Positions 6,305 through 13,523 of a DNA stretch of 21,034 nt are shown one piece after another. The DNA is taken from positions 3,435 to 24,468 of the IMG/VR virus record IMGVR_UViG_3300030329_003921; one strand, given 5' to 3'. The position numbers and the translations under genes were made by a program. The DNA comes from a virus. The notes under the pieces were generated by a model. That model was not told the origin of the DNA. It ran no database searches and saw only the letters and a program-made list of their open reading frames with translations. Each line of letters begins with the position of its first letter. Position 1 is the first letter of the stretch.

Positions 6305-7339
6305 ATGGCAACTGGTGTACCGACACTTTCGGAAACCCTCAATACCGAGTTTACTCATACTTGGTATGAGATACGTCCGGAAGCAATTGATAACATCCTG
6401 GATGCGACTCCGGTTACGGCTCTGTTGCGAGCCAAAAACCGGTTCAAAAGCCAGAATGGTGGAAGGTTTATCGAACGCACGGTTCTTTATGGTGAGAAGA
6501 CTGCGTCCGGTTTTGTTAAAGGCGATGTTCTGCCGGTCGAAGAGCCTGATCTCGAGACCGTAGCACTGTTCAACTGGGGTTACACTCAGGTTCCAGTGAC
6601 ACGGACTTTCGTTGATGATCAGGTTAATAGTGGTCCCGAGAAGATCAAGGACTATGTTGATACCAGGCTGACTGCGGCTCGTAATGCGTTGGTTCAGAAG
6701 ATTGAGGCTGTTATTATGGCCGAGGCAACTTGGACCGCCGCAAGTAAAGACCCGCTGTCGATCTATGATTATATCCCCGATAATGGTGACGGAACTAATC
6801 GCTTCGTAAGCGGTTCGTCCACAACCTATGGTGGTATCGATCAGGAAAACCCCTGGTGGCAGAATCAGGACTATACGATTGCTGCTGGTAGTGAGAATCA
6901 GTATGGTACTAAGACTGGACCTGCGTCGTCAACGATGTATGATGACATGCGTAATGTGTTTAATACCACGGGTGCCCAGCTCAGTAACCCCGATTGTATC
7001 ATTACTACGCAATCGTTGTTTGAGATTTTTGAGGACTTCGCTGTTCAGAAGGAACAGATCATTCGCGATGAGACGACACGTCTTGCCGATTTGGGTTATG
7101 ATGTGTTGCGTTTCCGTGGCAAGCCCATTACGTGGTCGAGCCGTACCAAAGCTTCGCAGATGATTTTCCTGAACAGTGAATTCTTTGATATCGTGTTCGA
7201 TCCCAAAGCGTGGTTCGACATGACTGATTGGCAGCGGCCATCACGCCAGCTGGAACAGGTTGCTTACATCATTTTGGCATGGCAGATTCTTGGATATAAT
7301 AAGAGATTCAATGCCCGTGTCGAGTGGGATAGTGAGTAA
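6305..7339 (+). CDS. Major capsid protein
   Basis: The 344-residue protein follows the scaffold after a short gap, with AAAGGA upstream of ATG 6305. The N-terminal 'PTLSETLNTEFTHTWYEIR' region, a central helix with many Arg/Glu (about 100-125, PEKIKDYVDTRLTAARNAL), the Tyr/Gly/Trp-rich insertion about 150-205, and a C-terminal segment with 'ITWSSRTKASQMIFLNSEF' are typical of HK97-fold capsid proteins of environmental tailed phages. It would form the icosahedral shell. No long N-terminal delta domain is obvious, which agrees with a separate scaffold gene. The 'Asp/Trp' C-terminus (ARVEWDSE) resembles related capsid proteins. The fold is inferred from family resemblance and gene order, not from a motif. 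Confidence 0.88.
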   Translation: MATGVPTLSETLNTEFTHTWYEIRPEAIDNILDATPVTALLRAKNRFKSQNGGRFIERTVLYGEKTASGFVKGDVLPVEEPDLETVALFNWGYTQVPVTRTFVDDQVNSGPEKIKDYVDTRLTAARNALVQKIEAVIMAEATWTAASKDPLSIYDYIPDNGDGTNRFVSGSSTTYGGIDQENPWWQNQDYTIAAGSENQYGTKTGPASSTMYDDMRNVFNTTGAQLSNPDCIITTQSLFEIFEDFAVQKEQIIRDETTRLADLGYDVLRFRGKPITWSSRTKASQMIFLNSEFFDIVFDPKAWFDMTDWQRPSRQLEQVAYIILAWQILGYNKRFNARVEWDSE

Positions 7340-7342
7340 ACC

Positions 7343-7361
7343 GTGTTCATTTTTTGAACAC
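7343..7361. repeat. Dyad TGTTCA-N5-TGAACA, copy 2 (perfect 7-bp inverted repeat)
   Basis: GTGTTCA and TGAACAC flank a TTTTT centre in the 46-nt gap between the capsid and decoration genes, one of the largest gaps in the operon. CACTTTTTAG follows, so it could act as a weak terminator or attenuator that adjusts downstream expression after the abundant capsid protein. Half-sites and spacing match the copy at 712-728, which instead suggests an operator. Confidence 0.5.
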
Positions 7362-7385
7362 ACTTTTTAGAGAAAGGAGCTTAAA

Positions 7386-7937
7386 GTGGCTCAGACATTT
7401 ACGCAGGGATTCAAAGAACTGTTTCTCACCGCGTTGACGGACACCAAATCTACTGATGTAGAAGGTGTTGGTACTGTTCGTCAGGAAGGTGATAAGTGGT
7501 ATCGTTGGGTTCAAAACGACGAGAGTAGTGATGCATTACGGGCTGGTGATCTCGTATGTTATGATCTCTCACAGAATGAGAACATGCATGAGAACGTCTT
7601 GCAGCCTGTAACGGCGGACTTGTTCCATATGGCCGGTATCGCGATGAGTGCCATCGCTGCTGGTGAGTATGGATGGATTCAGATTGAAGGTTGGTACGAC
7701 GACGCGTATGTGCGTAACAGTGCATCTAATGTTGCGATTGCCGCTGGGGATATTGGTGGTGCCGCAAATGGCGTGGATTGTGCTGTGAAAGCCATTGCGT
7801 CGGGTGGTGTGAGTGCTAATGCCTCCGAGGGTTACATTCTTTTGATGGAATCCCGGGCATCGGTTTCTAATGCTACCATAACTGATAGTGGAACTAATGC
7901 CACACTCGATGTGTGGATTCACTGTAAGGATGTGTAA
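7386..7937 (+). CDS. Capsid decoration-like protein
   Basis: The 183-residue protein starts at GTG 7386, with AAGGAG 6 nt upstream. It is rich in Ala, Gly, Ser and Val with short beta-prone segments. These include 'GDLVCYDLSQ', 'EYGWIQIEGW' and an alternating Ala/Ser/Gly C-terminal half (SASNVAIAAGDIGGAANG). That composition is usual for head decoration or minor capsid proteins, and its place straight after the capsid gene fits. Its Ser/Thr-rich surface segments would be possible substrates for the glycosyltransferase encoded next. No specific family is recognised with certainty. Confidence 0.7.
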   Translation: MAQTFTQGFKELFLTALTDTKSTDVEGVGTVRQEGDKWYRWVQNDESSDALRAGDLVCYDLSQNENMHENVLQPVTADLFHMAGIAMSAIAAGEYGWIQIEGWYDDAYVRNSASNVAIAAGDIGGAANGVDCAVKAIASGGVSANASEGYILLMESRASVSNATITDSGTNATLDVWIHCKDV

Positions 7938-7939
7938 CG

Positions 7940-8647
7940 ATGCGTATTATGGTTGGAATTCCCACACTGGACAACGTCTATTGGAAGTTCTTTCTCCACA
8001 CCGTGCCGCTGATTGCGAAGTTAAAAACTAATCACCTTGTTTCGCTGTGTTGTGTGAATAGGTGTGCGATTGACAGGGCACGTGATATTACGGTGGAGAT
8101 TGCATTTAAGAAGGATTGTGACAGGATTCTGTTTATCGACGATGACACGTTGATCCCGGACGACACGTTCGAGAAGTTGAATCCTCTCTTGGATGACGAC
8201 AAAATTCTATCGGCTAGTGGAATCTCGTATCAACGAGGTCATCCTTTCTTGCCGATGGTGTATAAGTTCAAGGACTTTAAGTTCGAGAACATTGGACCGA
8301 AGTGGCACTCAAACCAACTTATACAGTGGCCCGACGAGCCGTTCAGAGTGTCCTGTAATGGTATGGGTGTGTCGCTGTTAGACGTCCACAAGATGCGAGA
8401 TATACCTAAGCCCTGTTTCTCACGTAACGGCCCTGGCACAGAGGATTTCTTCTTCTATGAAAAGGTCGCTGCGATGGGATACGAGGCTTGGGTTGATCCA
8501 TCAGTTAAGGCCACGCATATAGGTAACAGATCAGAAGTTACTTGTGAGAATCATTCTGAGTTTCGGCGTGAGAGTGTTCTAAAGGATGCTCAGTTGGTTG
8601 AAGACGAAGGCTCAGGGCGTGGCATGGTAATGGAGGCTGTGTTATGA
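7940..8647 (+). CDS. GT-A fold glycosyltransferase (family 2-like)
   Basis: The 235-residue protein shows a GT-A layout. MVGIPTLDN (4-12) starts the nucleotide-binding half. A conserved Asn/Arg segment (CVNRCAIDRARD, 38-49) follows, then the metal-binding acidic motif FIDDDTLIP (65-73; DDD at 67-69), an acceptor-side GTEDFFFYEKV (166-176), with the ED pair of GT2 enzymes, and a late His (THIG, 192-195). It would transfer a sugar from a nucleotide sugar in the cytoplasm. Lying 2 nt after the decoration gene and overlapping the methyltransferase by 4 nt, it probably glycosylates a virion protein or another phage-made acceptor. Donor and acceptor cannot be read from sequence. Confidence 0.85.
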   Translation: MRIMVGIPTLDNVYWKFFLHTVPLIAKLKTNHLVSLCCVNRCAIDRARDITVEIAFKKDCDRILFIDDDTLIPDDTFEKLNPLLDDDKILSASGISYQRGHPFLPMVYKFKDFKFENIGPKWHSNQLIQWPDEPFRVSCNGMGVSLLDVHKMRDIPKPCFSRNGPGTEDFFFYEKVAAMGYEAWVDPSVKATHIGNRSEVTCENHSEFRRESVLKDAQLVEDEGSGRGMVMEAVL

Positions 8648-9264
8648 ATAAGACGAAAGAAGATCCACGCAGGAAGTATGAGGTTCTATATCGAACCGCT
8701 GTGGGACTGCATTCGTTGGATGAAATAGCACGCATCCACAGGTTGTTGGATTCTGTTCAACCGGATCGTATATTGGAGTTTGGTACGGGTGGTGGAATGA
8801 TGACATCGGCTCTAGGTGAATGGGCCATGAGTTATCCCAACAAAACTGTACTGAGTATTGATAGGATTCAGGGATTGAACATGGAGACGATGTTGGATCT
8901 GGCCAAAATGCCTGTGATTACGGTTGTGGGTGATGAGTATGCAAGAGGTGTCAGGATGCTTATGGAAGCATTTCTGGAACCCGGCCAACCACATGTAACG
9001 CGGTTTGTTTATTGTGATGGTGGTAACAAGCCCCAAGAGATGCGACAATTTTCGAGGTTGCTCAGTCCGGGTGATTGTATTGCATGCCATGACTATGAGC
9101 GAACTCCAGAAGAAGACAAGAGATTTTATAATGTGAATCCTTACACGGAGCGAGTGTATCGCAAGCAACTTGATTCGCTTTTAGAAAATGGATTCAAATT
9201 CGTTGAAGGTGAAAGTAACATTGAGGAAGGATTACATGTTCTTCCCTTGATAAAGGATAAGTAA
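8644..9264 (+). CDS. SAM-dependent methyltransferase (class I)
   Basis: The 206-residue protein has SAM-binding motif I ILEFGTGGGMMTSAL (43-57), a following acidic strand end (VLSIDR, D73), and VYCDGGNKPQEM (122-133). The 'PGDCIACHDY' segment (142-151) is usual in Methyltransf_24/cephalosporin-hydroxylase-like enzymes, which often act on sugars or small molecules. ATG 8644 overlaps the glycosyltransferase stop by 4 nt, indicating translational coupling. The pair suggests a sugar is added and then O-methylated. DNA methylation is unlikely because no DNA-MTase catalytic motif (DPPY/NPPY or PC) is visible. Confidence 0.82.
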   Translation: MNKTKEDPRRKYEVLYRTAVGLHSLDEIARIHRLLDSVQPDRILEFGTGGGMMTSALGEWAMSYPNKTVLSIDRIQGLNMETMLDLAKMPVITVVGDEYARGVRMLMEAFLEPGQPHVTRFVYCDGGNKPQEMRQFSRLLSPGDCIACHDYERTPEEDKRFYNVNPYTERVYRKQLDSLLENGFKFVEGESNIEEGLHVLPLIKDK

Positions 9265-9265
9265 G

Positions 9266-9559
9266 ATGGCAATTAGGAAACAAACGAGTTTTACAATATT
9301 GGGACGCGAGACGGGTGGCTTGTTGAGTGATATTGCAGAAAACGCAACGATCACTAATGGGCCCTCACGCTATGGGCGTACTAAATTAAACGAAATGATG
9401 CGAGCGGCTGCCAAGATAGGTACGCTGTATACTAATGCTGGTGATCCTGCTGGCGAGATTCCAATCGCCGCTGGGTCGCTTTGTTTCGATACAACCAACA
9501 ACGATCTGTATGTCTGTGTTGCTCGTGCCGCTGGAACGTGGACTGCGTTGGCTGAATAA
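9266..9559 (+). CDS. Small virion-type protein with a C-terminal beta motif
   Basis: The 97-residue protein starts one base after the methyltransferase stop. The C-terminal 30 residues (AAGSLCFDTTNNDLYV... GTWTAL) form a compact beta motif often seen at the ends or joints of phage structural proteins. A related version occurs in the fibre gene at 13524 ('LYVDTDSDGLYYINGTTWTEV'). The N-terminal 60 residues are basic and not recognised. It is probably a minor structural protein or a fibre connector. Confidence 0.55.
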   Translation: MAIRKQTSFTILGRETGGLLSDIAENATITNGPSRYGRTKLNEMMRAAAKIGTLYTNAGDPAGEIPIAAGSLCFDTTNNDLYVCVARAAGTWTALAE

Positions 9560-9586
9560 GTTTTTGCATCTAGTGGAGTAACATCA

Positions 9587-9856
9587 ATGGAAGACAGATT
9601 ATGGGAAATAGCGGCACAGGTCCCATCGCTAAGTGTGTTGTCGGTTGTTGTCTGGATGTTTCTAAAGGAGCGGAAACAGACTATTGACGCCATTGCCGTC
9701 ATTGCCGACACCTGCCACAAAAATCACGACGGCGTGCATCAGAGGTATAGGGAGTGCATCGATTCCAACACGGCGGCGATGAGGGAGATGGTCGAACTTA
9801 TTGGGTCGTTACGGAGTAAATCTTATCAGGACTTCAAGGGACAGCGGGAGCTTTAG
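9587..9856 (+). CDS. Single-TM membrane protein, holin-like candidate
   Basis: The 89-residue protein has one hydrophobic segment near its N-terminus (about residues 12-26, VPSLSVLSVVVWMFLKE), then a basic stop-transfer patch (KERK) and an amphipathic, probably coiled-coil cytoplasmic part. ATG 9587 has GGAG 8 nt upstream. This one-TM plus coiled-coil plan resembles small phage holins or XhlA-like lysis accessory proteins. No endolysin gene is visible in the window, so the lysis role is only an inference. A structural anchor is the alternative. Confidence 0.5.
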   Translation: MEDRLWEIAAQVPSLSVLSVVVWMFLKERKQTIDAIAVIADTCHKNHDGVHQRYRECIDSNTAAMREMVELIGSLRSKSYQDFKGQREL

Positions 9857-9862
9857 GATTCA

Positions 9863-10186
9863 GTGAGCAACTTTAGCGAAATCTTTGAGCGTGCCAAGGC
9901 GTTTGTTGACGCCAAGGATGTGACCGTGGCCCAGATTGAGGCGGCATCGGCGGTGCAGATCGGCACTGTGCTGGAGATTCCGGTGGAGGATCTGAATCAG
10001 TTTGCGGACAGGATCGACCAGTTCAAAAAGAAACTGAAGTCGTATGCTCAGAAACGCGAAGACATCGCCATGATTCAAACGATTAAAAGAAAGCTGGCGG
10101 CAGAAGAATTTCAGTGGCTAAAGGACAACATCAGGTTCGTTGACAAGCAGATTAACCCTGTAGTTGCAGAGGTGCCTAGTGGCTGA
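9863..10186 (+). CDS. Small helical protein of unknown function (107 aa)
   Basis: It starts at GTG 9863 with AGGAT just upstream. The product is almost entirely helical and charged (repeated Lys, Glu, Asp and Val), with a possible coiled coil around residues 45-80 (LNQFADRIDQFKKKLKSYAQ). No cysteine, membrane segment or known motif is visible. The gene is GC-richer than most neighbours and lies within the higher-GC block that starts near 9590. Its end overlaps the following gene by 8 nt, so the two are probably co-translated. Function is unknown; an appendage chaperone or connector would fit the position. Confidence 0.7.
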   Translation: MSNFSEIFERAKAFVDAKDVTVAQIEAASAVQIGTVLEIPVEDLNQFADRIDQFKKKLKSYAQKREDIAMIQTIKRKLAAEEFQWLKDNIRFVDKQINPVVAEVPSG

Positions 10187-11387
10187 TACTACTTGGTATG
10201 TTGACCCCGACGCGACAGGGGCGAATGACGGGACGAGCTGGGCTGACGCTTATCAGAACATCACCGGAGCGAACAGCCTACAGACGGCCATCGACCAAGC
10301 GAACGATGCGGACAACACGACTGTGTATGTTCGGTACAGTGGCGCGACCACGAACTGGGCATTAGGTGCATCTGAATTAACTGTCTCGACTGGCGGGTCG
10401 CCGTGGGTGACATCGGGGACGCAGGATAATAACTGGCTGAAGATTATTGGGTGCGATGCGGCTGGCGATCCGATCACGACACGCGGGACGCGGCTCGTCA
10501 TTCAGGCGGACCAGTCGATTACAAGGATGCTGAACTACACCTCGGACGCTGATCGGGTGGTCTGGTACAACTTTGAGTTTGACTGCAACGGCGGGAACGC
10601 GACGAACGGAATAAGCATGACATCGAGCGCGATGTTGCAGTCCTACCTGTTCGGGTTTGTGAACTGCGCTGTCCGTGACGGAGATAACTATCCTTGGCAG
10701 ATGCAGTCCGATGCCGACATGGTGTTTCTTATTGACTGCGATGTGTACGACGATGCTGGTACTAGCTGGTATGGTTTCGATGTTCAGTCTGCGGGACTCT
10801 ATTGCTTTAGGTGTCACTTCCGAGGTCAATATACCAATGGCGGAGCTATGCGACTGAACACTGGAAATGGTGCTCATTTTGAGCAATGTGTGTTTGACTC
10901 GCTAGGGGTTGGTAATTATCCTGTTTACTTCAACAACTCTTGGGGCGGGGCTGTTTTCAACAAATGCGCTTTTATTAACTACTTGATTGATGCTTTTAAT
11001 AACTACACGGCGTATCCGTATTATGTTTTCAAGGATTGCTATTTTGAAGCTCAGGACAGTGCGAGTGATGGGATCTGGTCTAAGCAGGATACGTGGGACC
11101 ATGACGTTATCTTGCCCATCTATACAGCATCTAATTTATCGAATCGCTTGTTGAATGCGGCCAATCTCGGAAACGACATTTTAGATCCTTACCTACCAGC
11201 CTCAGTCCTCCTGAGCGATGGTAATACGACCAACTGGGGTCCGGTGAGCGCAACTGATTATAGGAACCAGAATAGGGAGGACGGATTTTACGGAGCCGCT
11301 CCTGACTTCTGGGGCAATCGGGGTACCTTTGGCCCTGAGAATATGAACGGGATGACCGAAGCCAAACGGAGACGTAGACATGTCTGA
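10179..11387 (+). CDS. Right-handed beta-helix appendage protein (tailspike-like)
   Basis: The start is set at GTG 10179 (MADTTWYVDPDATG), with AGAGGT 5 nt upstream. A longer TTG frame from 10164 has no such site. The 402-residue product begins with the 'WYVDPDATGANDGTSWADAY' block that precedes parallel beta-helix domains in many secreted and phage proteins. Repeating beta-strand/turn units with Asn/Asp/Gly/Cys follow (e.g. YNFEFDCNGGNATNG, FVNCAVRDGDNYPW, RCHFRGQYTNGG, CVFDSLG, CAFINYL, KDCYFEAQ). That is the pattern of a polysaccharide-binding or -degrading tailspike. No catalytic residues can be assigned. The 5' half is about 60% GC where sampled and the 3' half about 35%, so the gene itself looks mosaic. 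Confidence 0.8.
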   Translation: MADTTWYVDPDATGANDGTSWADAYQNITGANSLQTAIDQANDADNTTVYVRYSGATTNWALGASELTVSTGGSPWVTSGTQDNNWLKIIGCDAAGDPITTRGTRLVIQADQSITRMLNYTSDADRVVWYNFEFDCNGGNATNGISMTSSAMLQSYLFGFVNCAVRDGDNYPWQMQSDADMVFLIDCDVYDDAGTSWYGFDVQSAGLYCFRCHFRGQYTNGGAMRLNTGNGAHFEQCVFDSLGVGNYPVYFNNSWGGAVFNKCAFINYLIDAFNNYTAYPYYVFKDCYFEAQDSASDGIWSKQDTWDHDVILPIYTASNLSNRLLNAANLGNDILDPYLPASVLLSDGNTTNWGPVSATDYRNQNREDGFYGAAPDFWGNRGTFGPENMNGMTEAKRRRRHV

Positions 11388-12750
11388 CGTGCAAGTTATT
11401 CGTAAAAACACTACTGGTCAATACATCTACTTTGATGCTTTTAATGAGATCACGGGTGAAGATGTTACTGGTGATGCGGCTAACATGACTACCAAGAAAA
11501 TCAGTCTTGATAATGCGGCATCAGGCAGTTTAACGAACAATGTGGCGGAGTTGGACAGTGACGATCAAGATGGGGTTTATTACATCGAACTGACTCAATC
11601 TGAGAGTAACTGTGATGCAGGCAATATTCGTATCGAGAGTACCACGGCTAATGTAAAAGTAACCCGAGCAAGGTTCAATACGGTGCCGAACTTCGAGGAT
11701 GGCTCAATGGACGTGGACTGGAACACGTTGACTATTACTCCTTCTTCTGGAAGTGGTATAACTGTAACTTCTGGTAGTTCGGGAAGTCCTGCTGTCATAT
11801 TCACAGGACACACATCAGGTGCAGGACTCGAACTTGCTGGTGGTACAAGCGGGGATGGTCTAACCGTCATTGGAGGTGTAACGGCAGGGAATGGAATCAC
11901 TATTTCTGCTAATAGTGGAGATGGTATCGACATTACTCCAGGAACAAATCAACACGGCATCTATTCTCGTGGAAACGGAACTGGATCTGGACTAAAACTT
12001 GAAGCTGGAACTTCGGGATCTGGTCTTGAGTCTGCTGGTAGTAGTGGCGGGGCCGCAATCAAGTTAACTGGAAATAGTGGAAATGGTTTGGAAATAACTG
12101 CCTCAGCCAATACACATTGTATCAGCTTGTCTGCTGGTCCGGTAGGTAGTGCAGGAATAAGTTACTCATCCAACACACCCGGGGAGACGGATTTGCTTCT
12201 GATGGTCAATGCCACAGTGGACACGGCGATAAGTGATTATCTTGGAACCGATGGGGATGGACTTACTGCAGTGCCATGGAACTCGAGTTGGGATGCTGAG
12301 GTAGAGAGTGAAGTAACAGATTCGCTTGTGGCACATAATTTGGATCATCTAAGTTTGACACCAGTGGCGTCTAATGCGGATATGACTACTGAGGTTCCAG
12401 ATGGCACGATCTTGTCGAACATCATGACCAAGACAGGTGATACGAGTGACTTTGTTTCCACAACAGATTCACTTGAGGGAATTGCTAATGCCACGACGAG
12501 TGGTACATTGGGTGCAGGTGCAATTAGCTGGACTTACACTGTTACAAATAGTGCTACCGGACTGGGTCTTGCGGACGTCGATGTGTGGGTAACATCGGAT
12601 ACAGCAGGCTTAAACATACTGGCATCGGGGCGAACGAATCAAAATGGTCAGGTTACGTTTAACCTCGATGCCGGTACGGTCTATGTGTGGAAGAACAAGT
12701 CGGGTTGGAATGATGACCAAGGCACTTATGACACGGAGACTGTAAGCTAA
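11380..12750 (+). CDS. Repeat-rich fibre protein with a C-terminal Ig-like domain
   Basis: This 456-residue protein has three parts. Residues 1-100 form a beta domain (DGVYYIELTQSESNCDAGNI) found at the base of phage fibres. Residues 121-262 hold about six Gly-rich repeats of 21-23 residues around the theme GSGLxLxAG, probably a beta-solenoid shaft. A linker follows, then residues 384-440 resemble a carboxypeptidase-regulatory or Ig-like fold ('ADVDVWVTSD...GRTNQNGQVTFNLDAG'). It overlaps the previous gene by 8 nt and the next by 1 nt. It is a likely tail fibre or baseplate appendage. High Gly/Ser/Thr content would also allow glycosylation. Confidence 0.75.
   Translation: MSDVQVIRKNTTGQYIYFDAFNEITGEDVTGDAANMTTKKISLDNAASGSLTNNVAELDSDDQDGVYYIELTQSESNCDAGNIRIESTTANVKVTRARFNTVPNFEDGSMDVDWNTLTITPSSGSGITVTSGSSGSPAVIFTGHTSGAGLELAGGTSGDGLTVIGGVTAGNGITISANSGDGIDITPGTNQHGIYSRGNGTGSGLKLEAGTSGSGLESAGSSGGAAIKLTGNSGNGLEITASANTHCISLSAGPVGSAGISYSSNTPGETDLLLMVNATVDTAISDYLGTDGDGLTAVPWNSSWDAEVESEVTDSLVAHNLDHLSLTPVASNADMTTEVPDGTILSNIMTKTGDTSDFVSTTDSLEGIANATTSGTLGAGAISWTYTVTNSATGLGLADVDVWVTSDTAGLNILASGRTNQNGQVTFNLDAGTVYVWKNKSGWNDDQGTYDTETVS
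11740..12165 (+). repeat. Tandem coding repeats (about 6 x 21-23 codons)
   Basis: The fibre-shaft segment repeats a Gly-x-Gly-Leu-x-Leu-x-x-Gly theme. The DNA copies have diverged, so the repeats are visible mainly in protein. Copies start near 'SGSGITVT', 'SGAGLELAG', 'SGDGLTVIG', 'AGNGITIS', 'GSGLKLEAG' and 'SGNGLEIT'. Confidence 0.65.
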
Positions 12751-13514
12751 TGGCTGGCTCAGGAACTATGACTGCGGCGACCGGTGTAGGTACCGGTTTA
12801 GCCAGAAGCGTAATACGGGATCGGATTGGGCGTCGAACAGGCAAACAAACCGGAGACGACTTTGACTCTACCGCTGATGATGGAATCAATGAGGGATTCA
12901 AAGAGGCACTCGACAGGTATTCTTGGCGTGAGATGTGTGCCGAAAAAACTGTGAGTATTGCATCGGCGGCTACGTCAGGTACGTTCACAGCAACAGGATA
13001 TGATAGTATTTTGGGTGCCAGACTTAGACTTACTTCGTCGCCCCAAACAACGTATCCGTTTTTCATCAAGACATTGGAGTGGATTAACAGGCATTTCCCG
13101 GATCGGGATCGCAGCGGGACGCAAAGTGGTAAGCCAAAGTATGGTGCGATTTGTGTCAACAGCGTAGAAATAAACATTCCTGCTGATGATGCATATACGA
13201 TTCATTTGACTGTGGACCAGCCTTTAACATTTGACTCGGCTGACACGGATCAGAATCCGGTTCCGTTGATTGATAATGCTCTTGTGCACTACGGTGCTCA
13301 TTGGGTTTTTGAATCGTTAGGGATGCAAGAGGAGTCTACAAGATCGTTACAACTATATGAGCGTGCGTTGGCTATTGCTATGAGTAAGGACATGCGTAGA
13401 CCTGCAGTTAAACACAAGTTTATGGCACGACCCCTCAGTATTGATCGGGCTAATGATAGAAGCGACGAGGATAATATTTTCTCGTTAAGTGATTTACAGA
13501 CGGCATATCCGTAA
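12750..13514 (+). CDS. Head-tail adaptor (P22 gp4-like)
   Basis: The 254-residue protein starts with the stop-start overlap TAATG. After a Gly/Thr-rich start it has a helical N-terminal half (DDFDSTADDGINEGFKEALD, about 30-50; WREM at 53-56) and a mixed beta part. 'FFIKTLEWINRHFPDRDRSG' and 'YGAICVNSVEINIPADDAYT' are followed by a C-terminal helical bundle ending in 'HYGAHWVFESLGMQEE'. This order and these stretches resemble P22 gp4/T7 gp11-type adaptors that bind under the portal. In a short-tailed virion it would connect the portal to the tail hub. Its place between two fibre genes is compatible with a tail module. Confidence 0.7.
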   Translation: MAGSGTMTAATGVGTGLARSVIRDRIGRRTGKQTGDDFDSTADDGINEGFKEALDRYSWREMCAEKTVSIASAATSGTFTATGYDSILGARLRLTSSPQTTYPFFIKTLEWINRHFPDRDRSGTQSGKPKYGAICVNSVEINIPADDAYTIHLTVDQPLTFDSADTDQNPVPLIDNALVHYGAHWVFESLGMQEESTRSLQLYERALAIAMSKDMRRPAVKHKFMARPLSIDRANDRSDEDNIFSLSDLQTAYP

Positions 13515-13523
13515 GGAGTTCTA

